64,000 bases of DNA from an uncultured Solirubrobacterales bacterium (GTDB taxonomy: Bacteria; Actinomycetota; Thermoleophilia; Solirubrobacterales; JACPNS01), in contig CAKZMQ010000001.1 in NCBI GenBank assembly GCA_937128795.1, positions 372,001 through 436,000 of the forward strand, written 5' to 3'. Under the pieces are notes generated by a model. That model worked only from the letters and a program-made list of their open reading frames with translations. It was not told the DNA's origin and did no database searches. A program made the translations under genes and the position numbers. Positions 26,738 through 35,948 of this stretch are shown here, one piece after another (within the stretch, counting starts at the first letter, position 1; each line of letters opens with the position of its first letter).

Positions 26738-27259
26738 ATGGAAGAATTGCGACTTACAACGGCTTCGTATCTGGTGCTCGGCCTCGTGGAGATGGCGGGT
26801 CCGATAACGCCGTACGAGCTCAAGGCGCTTGCCGGCGAGTCCGTCGTGAACTTCTGGTCGCTTCCGCACACGCAGATCTACACGCAGTGCGATCGTCTGA
26901 CCGAAGCGGGCTATCTGGCGGAGCAACGCGAGGACGAGGGGCGTCGCCGGCGCCAGTTCACGATCACTCGTGAAGGGCGCGACGCGCTCGACGTCTGGCG
27001 CGAAACCGACGAGCAGAAGCCCGTCGAATTACGCGATCTCGCACTTCTCAAACTCTTCTTCGGCGCCGATCCGAAAGCTCTCGCCGCCGAGCAGGTTCAG
27101 GTGCACTCGGCGAACCTGGCGCACTACGAGCAACTCCTGGAAGCCGCCGAGAGCAGCGCGGGCGAAGGTGATCGTGCATCCGGTCCGATCCGCACGCTGC
27201 GGTCGGGCATCGGTCATGAGCGCGAGTTCGTGCGCTTCTGGCGGACCTTCCTCGACTGA
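26738..27259 (+). CDS. PadR family transcriptional regulator
   Basis: 173 aa from ATG at 26738 (MEELRLTTASYLVLGLVEM). Winged helix: SYLVLGLVEMAGPITPYELK, recognition helix region WSLPHTQIYTQCDRLTEAGY, wing REDEGRRRRQFTITREG, then the Vir-type C-terminal helical dimerisation domain. An upstream in-frame ATG at 26684 is less likely because CATAAT, a possible -10, covers it. Divergent from the carotenoid oxygenase and a likely local repressor of it (inference). Confidence 0.88.
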   Translation: MEELRLTTASYLVLGLVEMAGPITPYELKALAGESVVNFWSLPHTQIYTQCDRLTEAGYLAEQREDEGRRRRQFTITREGRDALDVWRETDEQKPVELRDLALLKLFFGADPKALAAEQVQVHSANLAHYEQLLEAAESSAGEGDRASGPIRTLRSGIGHEREFVRFWRTFLD

Positions 27260-27306
27260 ACACACTTGCCCGTCCCGCAGCCGCGATGATCTAGTCTTCG
27301 CCCGCA

Positions 27307-27717
27307 ATGTTTGGCGCGATTGATCACATCGGAGTTGCCGTCGAGGACATCGACGCGGCGCTCAAGATCTACAACGAGCAGTTCGCGATGGCGATCCAGT
27401 ACCGCGAAGTCGTCGAGGAGCAGGGCGTTGAAGCAGTGCTGCTCGAGGTCGGCGATTCGCACGTCGAACTGCTCAGGCCACTCGGCCCGGACACGCCCGT
27501 CGGCAAGTTCATCGAAAAGCGCGGAGTCGGCATGCACCACGTCGCCTACCGCGTCGATGACGTGCAGGCAGAGCTCGATCGCCTGAAGGCGCTCGGGCTT
27601 GAACTGATCGACGAGACTCCGCGTATCGGCATTCAGGGCAGCACGGTCGCATTCGTCCACCCGCAGTCCGCCGGTGGAGTCTTGACCGAACTGGTCAAGC
27701 CGGCTGCCGGTCACTGA
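27307..27717 (+). CDS. mce: Methylmalonyl-CoA epimerase
   Basis: 136 aa, VOC (glyoxalase) fold. Interconverts (R)- and (S)-methylmalonyl-CoA in propionate and odd-chain catabolism. Start MFGAIDHIGVAVEDIDAALK with the metal-ligand His, then VELLRPLGPDTPVGKFIEKR, GVGMHHVAYRVDD (second His) and the C-terminal glutamate in GVLTELVKP. Full length. The mutase genes are not in this window. A 74-residue unknown gene follows 40 bases later. Confidence 0.92.
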   Translation: MFGAIDHIGVAVEDIDAALKIYNEQFAMAIQYREVVEEQGVEAVLLEVGDSHVELLRPLGPDTPVGKFIEKRGVGMHHVAYRVDDVQAELDRLKALGLELIDETPRIGIQGSTVAFVHPQSAGGVLTELVKPAAGH

Positions 27718-27757
27718 CGCTGCGAAACTTCATCCACCAACAGACCTGGGAGCAACG

Positions 27758-27982
27758 ATGGCAGACGACACAAAGACGATTCAAGTTGGATTTGCCAACG
27801 GTCTGTCGGTCGGCCTGAAGCTCGACAAGTCCGAGATCGACAAGCTGATCAAGGCGATCGAGGCCGAGGAGAAGTGGATCGAGGTCAAAGAAGAGAAGCG
27901 CGTGATCAACCTGCGCGCCGACCGTGTTGACTTTTACGGCTTCGACGCTGAGCAAGAAGATCGCCGCGCCGGCTTCGAGTAA
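27758..27982 (+). CDS. Small conserved-looking protein of unknown function
   Basis: 74 aa, acidic, beta-alpha-beta pattern: TIQVGFANGLSVGLKLDKSE, a charged helix (DKLIKAIEAEEKW), then KRVINLRADRVDFYGFD. No family recognised; the strand-helix-strand layout with a final bulky aromatic is similar in plan to small actinobacterial proteins such as DUF3107, but not by clear motifs. Codon use and a start 40 bases after mce argue that it is a real gene cotranscribed with mce and the PAP2 gene. Confidence 0.7.
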   Translation: MADDTKTIQVGFANGLSVGLKLDKSEIDKLIKAIEAEEKWIEVKEEKRVINLRADRVDFYGFDAEQEDRRAGFE

Positions 27983-28000
27983 GCGACTCGACTTGCCACG

Positions 28001-28516
28001 ATGAGTTCGCGCGCGTTCTGGAAGCCGTTGGACGACGCGGAATTGCCGCTGCTTGAGTGGGTCGAGCGCGTGCGTATGGGCGGGCCGGTCGAGCAGGCGA
28101 CGGGGCTGATCACCAAGGCTGGCGAGCACGGAATGATTTGGTACGTAGTCGGCGGGACGGCGGCGCTGATTGACCGACAGCAGCGTTCCGGTTGGTTGCG
28201 GGCGACCGTGACCGTGGCCGCAATCTACGGCCTCAACACTTTGCTGAAGCTCGCGGCCGGTCGTCGTCGCCCGCCGATTGCGGCGCACGGTACGCCCAGC
28301 GCGCTGGGCTTTCCGTCTTCCCACGCCGTCACGTCGTTTGCCGCAGCGCGCCTGTTCGCCGTGTTGGCGCCGAAGCTCAAGTTGCCGTTGTACTTCGCAG
28401 CAGTAAACGTCACTGGCTCTCGCCTTCACTTCTGCGTCCACTATCCATCGGACCTGATCGCCGGCGCCGTCATCGGTGACGCAGTCGCCCGCGCCACCAG
28501 CGCTCGCTGCCGCTGA
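28001..28516 (+). CDS. PAP2 family lipid phosphatase
   Basis: 171 aa. All three parts of the PAP2 active site: KLAAGRRRPP (KxxxxxxRP), PSSHAVTS (PSGH variant) and SRLHFCVHYPSDLIAG (SRxxxxxHxxxD). Membrane segments surround these motifs. Removes phosphate from lipid phosphates such as phosphatidic acid or undecaprenyl pyrophosphate; substrate not determinable. Stop lies 30 bases upstream of palindromic repeat copy B. Confidence 0.88.
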   Translation: MSSRAFWKPLDDAELPLLEWVERVRMGGPVEQATGLITKAGEHGMIWYVVGGTAALIDRQQRSGWLRATVTVAAIYGLNTLLKLAAGRRRPPIAAHGTPSALGFPSSHAVTSFAAARLFAVLAPKLKLPLYFAAVNVTGSRLHFCVHYPSDLIAGAVIGDAVARATSARCR

Positions 28517-28545
28517 ATTCTCAACTCGATACCCAAGCCTGGATT

Positions 28546-28595
28546 TGCCGCATGCCCTGTCCACGCGGCGTGCTTCATGGACAGCGCATGCGGCA
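28546..28595. repeat. Interspersed palindromic repeat, copy B
   Basis: Arms TGCCGCATGC and GCATGCGGCA plus CTGTCCA/TGGACAG, with one C-C mismatch between these blocks, around a 14-base loop. Same family as 46111-46158, with CCCAAG upstream at the same spacing. Lies between the PAP2 gene stop and ychF, both plus strand, so it may act as a terminator-like hairpin. Confidence 0.85.
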
Positions 28596-28684
28596 GTTTC
28601 GCCGATTCCAAAGCGATCCGCGAAACGGGCGGGACGCTACCGTGCGCCGCGTGACATCTTTCGATCAGAGCAGGGCGGTCTGAA

Positions 28685-29767
28685 ATGCCGATGAAGGTCG
28701 GCATCGTCGGCATGCCCAACGCCGGGAAGTCATCGCTGTTCAACGCGCTCACACAGGCGGGCGCGGAGGCGGCGAACTACCCGTTCACCACGGTTGAACC
28801 GAACATCGCAGTCGTGCCGGTTCCCGATCAGCGCCTGCTCGACACCGCCGCCGTTACCGGCGCGACCGACATTCGACTCGATCAGATTCATGTGCACGAC
28901 ATTGCCGGGCTTGTACGCGGTGCGAGCAAGGGCGAGGGTCTGGGTAACCAGTTTCTCGCCAACATCCGCGAAACCGACGCGATCCTGCACGTCGTACGTG
29001 CGCACGAGGACGACAACGTAGTCCACCCAGAAGGCCGAGTGGATCCGATCGGAGACATCGAAACGATCGAGACCGAGCTGATCTTCGCCGACCTCGACAC
29101 TGCGGAGCGCAGGCTTGAACGGGTCAGCAAACAGGCGAAGTCCCTGGAAGCCGAAGCGATCGCAGAAGAGGCCTGGTTGAAGGAGGTCGTCGCCGCACTG
29201 CAGGAGGGCAAACCAGCACGAATCGTGCCGCTGCCAGAGGACGCGCCGATGGCGATGAAGAACCTCTCGCCGCTGACCGGAAAGCCGGTGCTGTTCATCG
29301 CGAACGTGAATGAGGGCGAGACCGAGGTTCCGCCGGCAGTTGCCGAATACGCCAAGTCCCAGGGCGCGGCGGCCGTGGCGATCAGTTCGCGCATGGAGGC
29401 CGAGCTAGTCGAGATGGACGACGAAGAGGCGGCGATGATGCGTGAGGAACTCGAGATTCCCGAGAGCGGCCTGACGACTGTGATCAACGGCGCTTTCGGC
29501 CTTCTCAACCTGATCACGTTCTTCACCGTCGGCGAAGAGATCGGACAGTCCTGGCACATCAAGCGCGGAGGCAGTGCCTACGACGCCGCCGGCGAGATCC
29601 ATACCGACATCCAGCAGGGCTTTGTTCGCGCAGAGGTCATCAACTACAAGGATCTGATCGACGCCGGTGGATACACCGGTGCCCGCGACAAAGGAACGCT
29701 GCGCCTCGAAGGCCGCGACTACGTGATGCAGGACGGCGATGTTTTGACCGTCAAGCACACGGGTTGA
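28685..29767 (+). CDS. ychF: YchF/OLA1-type ATPase
   Basis: 360 aa. Obg-related P-loop NTPase that prefers ATP and binds ribosomes; linked to redox response in E. coli. P-loop GMPNAGKSS, switch [30 protein letters not shown], and IANVNE in place of the GTPase NKxD motif, which marks the ATP-using YchF type. C-terminal TGS domain begins near residue 275 ([17 protein letters not shown]). ATG 28685 has GGGCGG six bases upstream; the second ATG at 28691 is an alternative. Confidence 0.95.
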   Translation: MPMKVGIVGMPNAGKSSLFNALTQAGAEAANYPFTTVEPNIAVVPVPDQRLLDTAAVTGATDIRLDQIHVHDIAGLVRGASKGEGLGNQFLANIRETDAILHVVRAHEDDNVVHPEGRVDPIGDIETIETELIFADLDTAERRLERVSKQAKSLEAEAIAEEAWLKEVVAALQEGKPARIVPLPEDAPMAMKNLSPLTGKPVLFIANVNEGETEVPPAVAEYAKSQGAAAVAISSRMEAELVEMDDEEAAMMREELEIPESGLTTVINGAFGLLNLITFFTVGEEIGQSWHIKRGGSAYDAAGEIHTDIQQGFVRAEVINYKDLIDAGGYTGARDKGTLRLEGRDYVMQDGDVLTVKHTG

Positions 29768-29781
29768 TCAGCGATTCAATC

Positions 29782-30999
29782 TCAGACCGCCACGCGCCGC
29801 GACGGCGCCGCAAACAGCAACGGGATCATCAGCAGGGCCATCACGCCGCCGATCAGCCCAAGTGTTGCGTAGCTCGTCCCGGCGACGATGAGCCCGCTGC
29901 TCAGCCCGCCCGCCGATCCGGCCAGCGCGATCAGCAGATCCGCGCGGCCCTGAGTTGTAGCGCGCGTTGCGAGCGGAACTGAGTCGGTGATCAGCGCGGT
30001 GCCTGCGATCAGTCCGAAGTTCCAGCCGAGGCCCAGCAGCACCAGCGCGATCGACAGCAGAACCATCGAGTTCGCAGGTGCGACTGCTGCCAGAAGACCC
30101 GCCGCGAGCAGGACGATTCCCGCAGCCGCGATCATCGGACGCCTGCCGTACCGGTCGACCGCGATTCCGGTGATCGGCGAGGGCAGGAACATCGCCGCTA
30201 TGTGCAGCGAGATCACCATTCCGGTGTCCGAGAGTGAATGCCCATGGTCACGCATGTGGATCGGCGTCATCGTCATGATCGCGACCATCACCAGCTGCGT
30301 GAGGACCATCACCGCAACTGCCACGCGAACGCCGCGTCGGTCTCCTTCGCCGATCGCGTCGTCAGTCGGCGGAGCATTGCTTGCGAGCTCGCGAGCGGTC
30401 AACAGCGGGTCCGGTCTGAGCAGGGCGGTCAGCAGCACCGACGCAATCGCCAGCACGATCGCCGATAGCAAGAACGGCCCCGCCAGCCGCGGCAGGTCCA
30501 CCTGGCCCATCAAGTCGCCGGTCAACTCGGTCAGGTTCGGGGCGATCACCGCGCCGACCGTCGTTGCGACGAGCACGATGCTCACCGCAGTCGCGCGCGC
30601 CTCGGGCCGGGCAAGGTCCGCACCGGCGTATCGCGCTTGGAGATTGGTCGAGAATGCGGCGCCGTAGAAAAACAGCGACGCGATGAACAGCGGGATTGAG
30701 TCGAGCTCCGCCGCCGCGACAACACCGGCGGCACCCAATGCACTGACGATGTACCCCGCCGCCAGACCGACCCGCCGGCCTCGCCGCTGCGAAATCATCC
30801 CCACCGTCAACGCCGCTAATGCAGACCCGATCGTGAAGACGGTCGCCGGCACACCGGCTGCGCTCGTCGAACCGAAGATGTCCTCGGCCAGCAACGCGCC
30901 GACAACGATGCCGGCAGAGATGCCGGCGCCCGTGAAGAGCTGCGCGCCGACGAGCACGGAAAGCGTTCGGTTCTGGAGTTTGTGGATGTCGACCGGCAC
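29782..30999 (-). CDS. Major facilitator superfamily transporter
   Basis: 405 aa, GTG start at 30999, about twelve transmembrane helices. MFS signature after helix 2 (GMISQRRGRRVGLAAGY) and after helix 8 (ITGIAVDRYGRRPMIAA). Drug- or metabolite-efflux type; substrate unknown. Converges with ychF (14-base gap) and lies downstream of the SpoIID/LytB gene on the same strand. Confidence 0.88.
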   Translation of the reverse strand: MPVDIHKLQNRTLSVLVGAQLFTGAGISAGIVVGALLAEDIFGSTSAAGVPATVFTIGSALAALTVGMISQRRGRRVGLAAGYIVSALGAAGVVAAAELDSIPLFIASLFFYGAAFSTNLQARYAGADLARPEARATAVSIVLVATTVGAVIAPNLTELTGDLMGQVDLPRLAGPFLLSAIVLAIASVLLTALLRPDPLLTARELASNAPPTDDAIGEGDRRGVRVAVAVMVLTQLVMVAIMTMTPIHMRDHGHSLSDTGMVISLHIAAMFLPSPITGIAVDRYGRRPMIAAAGIVLLAAGLLAAVAPANSMVLLSIALVLLGLGWNFGLIAGTALITDSVPLATRATTQGRADLLIALAGSAGGLSSGLIVAGTSYATLGLIGGVMALLMIPLLFAAPSRRVAV

Positions 31000-31045
31000 C
31001 GCCCGCCGAACCTAGCGATCGGTCAGGTCACCTGCGATCGTGCGG

Positions 31046-32191
31046 TCAGCGTTTTCTGAACGTCACCCAGGTGCTGCGCAGTCCGAGTCGCGTCCGCAGC
31101 TCGGTACCGCTGATGTTTCTCGAACCACGAGTTCCGACCACTCGCGCCCGCACGATTCGCGGCGAAATCCCACGCTTCGTGACGCGGATGTCTTTCAGTT
31201 GGCCGCGCACGAAACCACCGAGTTTCGACTGCAGTCGCCGTCTCGTCATCCGCACCGTCCAACGGTGGTACGGCGAGAGCTTGTCGTGTGGATCCTTGAC
31301 CGCCTTCAGATACGGCACCGCCTTCGAGTTCCAAACGTTCTCGATGCTCTCGGTTTCGCCGCCGGAGGTGGAATAGAAGTATGTGGTGGCGACGCGGCCT
31401 TTGTACTTGACGACCTCACCGGCAGTCGCGCGAACTGCGGCGTTAGTGGAAGACTTCTCAACGTTGACCCCGCGATAGACCTGCGAGCGAGTATCGGGCC
31501 ATTGGTCAAAAAGCGAACCACCGGCTTTTGTCGTCAACGCGTAGGAGCGAGCGGCGACGGCCTGCGCGCGCAGCGCCTCGCGATGCCACGAGGAAGGAAT
31601 CTCACCGGGCACCACGCCTCGGACGTAATCGTCAAGACTCAGCTCGTTGACCGTCGCCAGCCCGCCGAGTTCAGATCGCCTGAAATCAATCTCACCGCGA
31701 TAGCGCCCGTTCGAAAGCCCGCCGATCGCTTTGCCATAGATACGCGTGGCGCCCGAGCCCGCGCCCACCGTCATCCTCCCGTCGTAGGACCGAATAACTC
31801 TGGAGCCACGTTGAAGCCGGATCCTGTTGCCGACGCGCCGCGCCGTGTACGTCCTGCTGCGACTCAGCGCAACGCCGCCGGTCGCGATCGACGCGCCACG
31901 GAACTTGACACTCGATGAGCCAAGCTTGAGGATTACGCGGATCGTTCGCGTGTCGGCCTTGCTGACGCTCGTGCCCGAGTAGTAGTGCTTGAGAATGCTT
32001 TTGTAGGACTCGCCGCGGCGCGCCAGCCCGTGGGCGCCGTACTGGCCCATGCCGATGCCGTGGCCGAAGCCGCCGCCCTTGAGCGTGAACGTCCTCGGCA
32101 ACGCGGAGGCCGTCCCCGCGCCGACGGCGACGAGTGCCATGGAAAGCGCGAGAATTGCAGCGATTTTTCGGATATGTGCGGACGAAGTCAC
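31046..32191 (-). CDS. Secreted SpoIID/LytB domain protein
   Basis: 381 aa from GTG at 32191, giving a clean signal peptide (IRKIAAILALSMALVAVG, cleavage near ASALP). After it comes GGGFGHGIGMGQYGAHGLA, then a middle beta-rich region and the SpoIID core with the catalytic-glutamate context GVVPGEIPSSWHREALRAQA and AARSYALTT. SpoIID-type proteins are peptidoglycan lytic transglycosylases; in non-sporulating actinobacteria they remodel the wall. The C-terminus is basic. Upstream frame to 32374 overlaps the divergent gene and is rejected. Confidence 0.87.
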   Translation of the reverse strand: MTSSAHIRKIAAILALSMALVAVGAGTASALPRTFTLKGGGFGHGIGMGQYGAHGLARRGESYKSILKHYYSGTSVSKADTRTIRVILKLGSSSVKFRGASIATGGVALSRSRTYTARRVGNRIRLQRGSRVIRSYDGRMTVGAGSGATRIYGKAIGGLSNGRYRGEIDFRRSELGGLATVNELSLDDYVRGVVPGEIPSSWHREALRAQAVAARSYALTTKAGGSLFDQWPDTRSQVYRGVNVEKSSTNAAVRATAGEVVKYKGRVATTYFYSTSGGETESIENVWNSKAVPYLKAVKDPHDKLSPYHRWTVRMTRRRLQSKLGGFVRGQLKDIRVTKRGISPRIVRARVVGTRGSRNISGTELRTRLGLRSTWVTFRKR

Positions 32192-32238
32192 GTTGTTCAA
32201 AGGCCTGTGCACTGAAGATAGGACTCCTGGAAGAATCT

Positions 32239-32252
32239 CGTCCAATTGGACG
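32239..32252. promoter_or_regulatory. Perfect 14-bp palindrome CGTCCAATTGGACG
   Basis: Lies in the 164-base divergent gap between the SpoIID/LytB gene and the acetolactate-synthase-like gene, 104 bases upstream of the latter's ATG. Size and symmetry suit a dimeric regulator site; regulator unknown. Confidence 0.4.
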
Positions 32253-32355
32253 ATTGCGGGCGGCGGTCGGCGCCTACTTCGGTTGTTAGGCTCCGACGCG
32301 GCCATTCCCCCCGGCAAACCACCAATTTTTCTATTGCTCTTCAAGGAAGGAACCC

Positions 32356-33999
32356 ATGGCAACCCCCAAAGCATCGGCTGTATTTGTTGAATGCCTCGAA
32401 GCCGAGGGGGTGCGTTATGTGTTCGGAATTCCCGGCGAGGAAACGCTCGACCTGAACGAGGCGATCGAGGACTCCTCGGTGCAGTTCGTCCCCGTCCGCC
32501 ATGAACAAGGCGGGGCCTACATGGCCGACGTCTACGGACGACTTACGGGCCGTGCCGGAGTCTGCCTCGGGACGCTCGGCCCGGGTGCAACGAACCTCGT
32601 CACCGCCGTAGCCGACGCCTATCTTGACCGTGCTCCGCTGGTTGCGCTGACCGGACAGTCCGACCTCGAACGCATGCACAAGGAGTCGCACCAGTACATC
32701 GACCTGATTCGTGTGATGCGCCCGATCACCAAGTGGAACGCGCAACTCACGGACCCGGCGATCATCCCGGAGGTCGTGCGCAAAGCCTTCAAGCTCGCCG
32801 AGTCAGAGAAGCCCGGTGCAACGCACATCGAGCTTCCCGAGGACGTCATGTCCGAACCGCTCGACGCGCAGCCGCTCCCGCGCATGGAAGTCGCCCGCCC
32901 CGAGCCGAACGCCCGCGACATCCTGCGTGCCGCCGACATGATCAAGAGCTCGGTCAATCCAGTGGTGCTCGCCGGCAACGGCGTGATCCGCACGCACGCC
33001 ACGCAGGCGATGCGCGAGTTCGCTCGGGCCACCAATATCGGCGTCGCCACGACCTTCATGGGCAAGGGCATCATCGACTTCGAGGATGAGCTCTCGCTCG
33101 GCACGACAGGACTGCAGGCCGGCGACTACGCGTTGGCGGGATTTGAAGAGGCTGACCTCGTGATCGCCGTGGGCTACGACCTGGTCGAGCATTCGCCCAA
33201 GCACTGGAATCCGAATGGCGACAAGAAAATCATCGTGATCGACACGAAGGCGGCCGAGATCGACTCGAACTTCATGCACGAGATCGAGCTGGTCGGCGAC
33301 ATTTACCACATCCTCAACATCCTCACAGAGGAGTGCCGCGCGACCAGTTTCAGCGGCGGGTCGCGTCGCCTGCACGACATGGTTATGGGTCGATTCGAGG
33401 CCGCCAAGAACGACGACGCGTTCCCGACCCAGCCGCCGCGCGCTCTGTATGAGATCCGCCAGGTGATGGACCGCAAGGACATCCTGATCAGCGACGTCGG
33501 TCTGCACAAGCTGTGGATCGGCCGCATGTTCCCGGCTCACGAGCCGAACACCGTGCTGATCGCCAACGGTCTGGCCGGTATGGGCTTCGCGGTCCCTGCA
33601 GCGATCGCCGCCAAGCTCGTGCACCCCGACCGCACCGTCATCACGGTCAACGGCGACGGCGGATTCATGATGAATTGCCAAGAGCTTGAGACGGCTGTGC
33701 GTTTGCGAACGCCGGTCGTCAACATCATCTGGGAGAACCAGCAGTACGGCTCGATCGTCTGGAAGCAGGACAACAAGTTCGGGCGCCACTTCGGCGTCGA
33801 TTTCACCAACCCGGACTTCGTCAAGCTCGCCGAGGCCTTCGGCATGCCAGCCTGGCGCGCGACTTCGAACGAGGACTTCCGCGACCGGTTGCGCCACGCA
33901 GTAACGCTCGACGTTCCGTCACTGATCGTGCTGCCGATCGACTACTCGATCGACGTGCGCATCAGCGAGGAGCTCGGCGAGGGCTTGGTCGCCACCTGA
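32356..33999 (+). CDS. Acetolactate synthase-like ThDP enzyme (large subunit)
   Basis: 547 aa, ATG at 32356 with AAGGAAGG upstream. ThDP-dependent enzyme: catalytic Glu in VPVRHEQGGAYMADVYGR, FAD/linker region MHKESHQYIDLIRVMRPITK, ThDP-binding TVNGDGGFMMNCQELET and NQQYGSIVWK. Most similar in plan to acetolactate synthases of the catabolic AlsS/IlvB type; no regulatory small subunit gene (ilvN) follows, which argues for a catabolic or side role. Other ThDP decarboxylases cannot be fully excluded. Next gene begins 16 bases downstream. Confidence 0.85.
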   Translation: MATPKASAVFVECLEAEGVRYVFGIPGEETLDLNEAIEDSSVQFVPVRHEQGGAYMADVYGRLTGRAGVCLGTLGPGATNLVTAVADAYLDRAPLVALTGQSDLERMHKESHQYIDLIRVMRPITKWNAQLTDPAIIPEVVRKAFKLAESEKPGATHIELPEDVMSEPLDAQPLPRMEVARPEPNARDILRAADMIKSSVNPVVLAGNGVIRTHATQAMREFARATNIGVATTFMGKGIIDFEDELSLGTTGLQAGDYALAGFEEADLVIAVGYDLVEHSPKHWNPNGDKKIIVIDTKAAEIDSNFMHEIELVGDIYHILNILTEECRATSFSGGSRRLHDMVMGRFEAAKNDDAFPTQPPRALYEIRQVMDRKDILISDVGLHKLWIGRMFPAHEPNTVLIANGLAGMGFAVPAAIAAKLVHPDRTVITVNGDGGFMMNCQELETAVRLRTPVVNIIWENQQYGSIVWKQDNKFGRHFGVDFTNPDFVKLAEAFGMPAWRATSNEDFRDRLRHAVTLDVPSLIVLPIDYSIDVRISEELGEGLVAT

Positions 34000-34015
34000 G
34001 CGAAATGGCGATGGC

Positions 34016-34999
34016 GTGCGATTGCTGTCGTTGATTTTCTTGGTTGCGATCGTCGCCTGTCTGGCAGCGTTTGGTGTTTACCTGGCTCGCCGCGCATGGC
34101 CTAAACGCGATCGGGCTGATGGCGGCAAGCACGATCATTTCGTTGCGCGACGAGTGCTGGTCGTGCTTGGAGCGTTGTTCTTCGCGTATTGGATCGCCTT
34201 GCCGGTGACGACGGCGATGGTTGCCACGCACGGGTCAGGGTCATCGGCCGTCGAGCTCGATTTTGGTCCTGAAACTGAGCAGGTCGAGTTAAAGACTGAC
34301 GATGGCCAGACACTGTCAGCAAGTTTCGTTCCGCCTCGCAACGGAGCTGCAGTGATCACCTATCCAGCGCGGGAGTGGACCGCCACGGAATCAAAAATGC
34401 TCGCGCGATCGGGTTTTGGCGTACTCGCGTTGGACATGCGCGGGTACGGCCGGAGCGAGGGCGATCGAAACGCCTTCGGATGGGGATCGACCTCAGACAT
34501 CGATGCCGCTGTCGACTTCTTGAGCGAGCAGGAATCGGTCCGGGCGATCGGCGGTTTCGGCCAATCCGTCGGCGGCGAGCTAATGATCGAAGCTGCCGCG
34601 ACAAACGATCGGATCGCCGCTGTAGTCAGTGAGGGCGCCGGTGAGCGCTCTTATCGCGAGATGCTGATCCGAGGCCCAGCTGCCGCGTTGGCAATCCCTC
34701 AGGCCATGGTGCTCAGCGCTTCGGTGGCACTGCTCACAGGCGATACGCCGCCCCCGCCGCTCGACGAACTGGCGGCCAGAATCTCGCCGCGGGCGTTGTT
34801 GCTGATCAATGGAACCGCGGGAAGTGGTGGCGAGGAGCTCACTGCCGACTACTTTGCCTCCGCTGGAGAGCCAAAAGAGTTGTGGACGATCGAGAACGGC
34901 GGCCATACGACCGGGATCGTTGATGAACCCGATGAGTATCCGCGACGCGTGAAGGATTTCTTCAAACGTCACCTGGTTCGCCCGGCCCGCAACCGCTAG
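34016..34999 (+). CDS. Membrane-anchored alpha/beta hydrolase
   Basis: 327 aa, GTG at 34016. Two hydrophobic segments at the N-terminus (residues about 3-22 and 46-68), then an alpha/beta-hydrolase domain: LALDMRGYGRSEGDRNAFGW, nucleophile elbow GGFGQSVGGELM, and a C-terminal histidine in ENGGHTTGI. Serine hydrolase of unknown substrate, likely facing outward. It follows the acetolactate-synthase-like gene by 16 bases and may share its transcript. Confidence 0.82.
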   Translation: MRLLSLIFLVAIVACLAAFGVYLARRAWPKRDRADGGKHDHFVARRVLVVLGALFFAYWIALPVTTAMVATHGSGSSAVELDFGPETEQVELKTDDGQTLSASFVPPRNGAAVITYPAREWTATESKMLARSGFGVLALDMRGYGRSEGDRNAFGWGSTSDIDAAVDFLSEQESVRAIGGFGQSVGGELMIEAAATNDRIAAVVSEGAGERSYREMLIRGPAAALAIPQAMVLSASVALLTGDTPPPPLDELAARISPRALLLINGTAGSGGEELTADYFASAGEPKELWTIENGGHTTGIVDEPDEYPRRVKDFFKRHLVRPARNR

Positions 35000-35097
35000 C
35001 CAGAAAACCACCGAACGGTCGGTCTGGAAAAGTCTTCATCCACCGTTTTGGATGCGAACTGAATCTGCCGATGTGCGTTTTCTAGGTGGAGTGCTGA

Positions 35098-35922
35098 TCA
35101 GACGTCGATCGATTTGCGCCCGACGCCGTAAGGAATCTCCCAGCTGGGGCCAATTTGGGCATCGCCGAGCGGCGGATACTTCGCGTCCTGCGCGATGCGT
35201 TCGAGCAGCCAAAGGTCGTAGATCCAGAAATCGGGTTGGGTGACGACAGATCGTGAACAGACGATGCCTTCCGGGCCAGCTTTTGCGGTGAATCCTTCCC
35301 AGACGCCGACGTTGGACTGGATTCGCGCGAGTACTTCTTCAACGTCGGGCGCGGTGCCTTCGACGATTGCGGGCTTCCCATCGCGCTCGCCCATCACGAA
35401 CTCCGGGGCGTTGACCCGGAGGGTCGAGATCTGACGGATGTGGCGGTTGCTGTACAGCTCGGTGCCGCCCTCAACCTTCTCGTCGGGCCCGATGCGGATG
35501 AAGACTTGGCCGAACTCGCGCTTCCCCCACATCAGGTTCGGGTTGAGCAACTCGGTCGATGTGTTGATCTTGGTCTTCAGCCCCAATGCCTCGCCACTTG
35601 CTCCCTCGTTGTGCGGCAGGTCGTCAACCGGACCCCAATCCTCCTCCGCGACAGCAAGCGCGCGCCGCAGGGCCTCGGTGCTGTAGCTACCGCCATCACC
35701 GATCGAACGTACGCTGCTCAGGGCAACCGACGTCGGCTGGACACCCTCCCTCTGCGCGCGTTGCGCCTTTCCGTAGCGGCGGCGACCGCGTAGAGCGGGA
35801 ACCAAAACTGCGAGCACGATCAGCGCGGGGATGGCGAAGGCGACGATCGGGATCCACGTGGGCGCGGGTTCGTTGCCCCCGCCGGATTCGACAACGCCGG
35901 TTATCAACCAAGCTATGGGCAC
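35098..35922 (-). CDS. Single-pass membrane protein of unknown function
   Basis: 274 aa. Short outside N-terminus, one transmembrane segment (WIPIVAFAIPALIVLAVLVP), a basic stop-transfer (RGRRRYGKAQRAQREG), then a soluble domain of about 220 residues with no motif I recognise (EALRRALAVAEEDWGPVD, ALGLKTKINTSTELLNPNLM, GVWEGFTAKAGPEG). It lies 26 bases from the delta-60 gene end on the same strand. Function not assigned. Confidence 0.7.
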   Translation of the reverse strand: MPIAWLITGVVESGGGNEPAPTWIPIVAFAIPALIVLAVLVPALRGRRRYGKAQRAQREGVQPTSVALSSVRSIGDGGSYSTEALRRALAVAEEDWGPVDDLPHNEGASGEALGLKTKINTSTELLNPNLMWGKREFGQVFIRIGPDEKVEGGTELYSNRHIRQISTLRVNAPEFVMGERDGKPAIVEGTAPDVEEVLARIQSNVGVWEGFTAKAGPEGIVCSRSVVTQPDFWIYDLWLLERIAQDAKYPPLGDAQIGPSWEIPYGVGRKSIDV

Positions 35923-35948
35923 GGCGGCAATCTACCCGCTGGCGGTGC

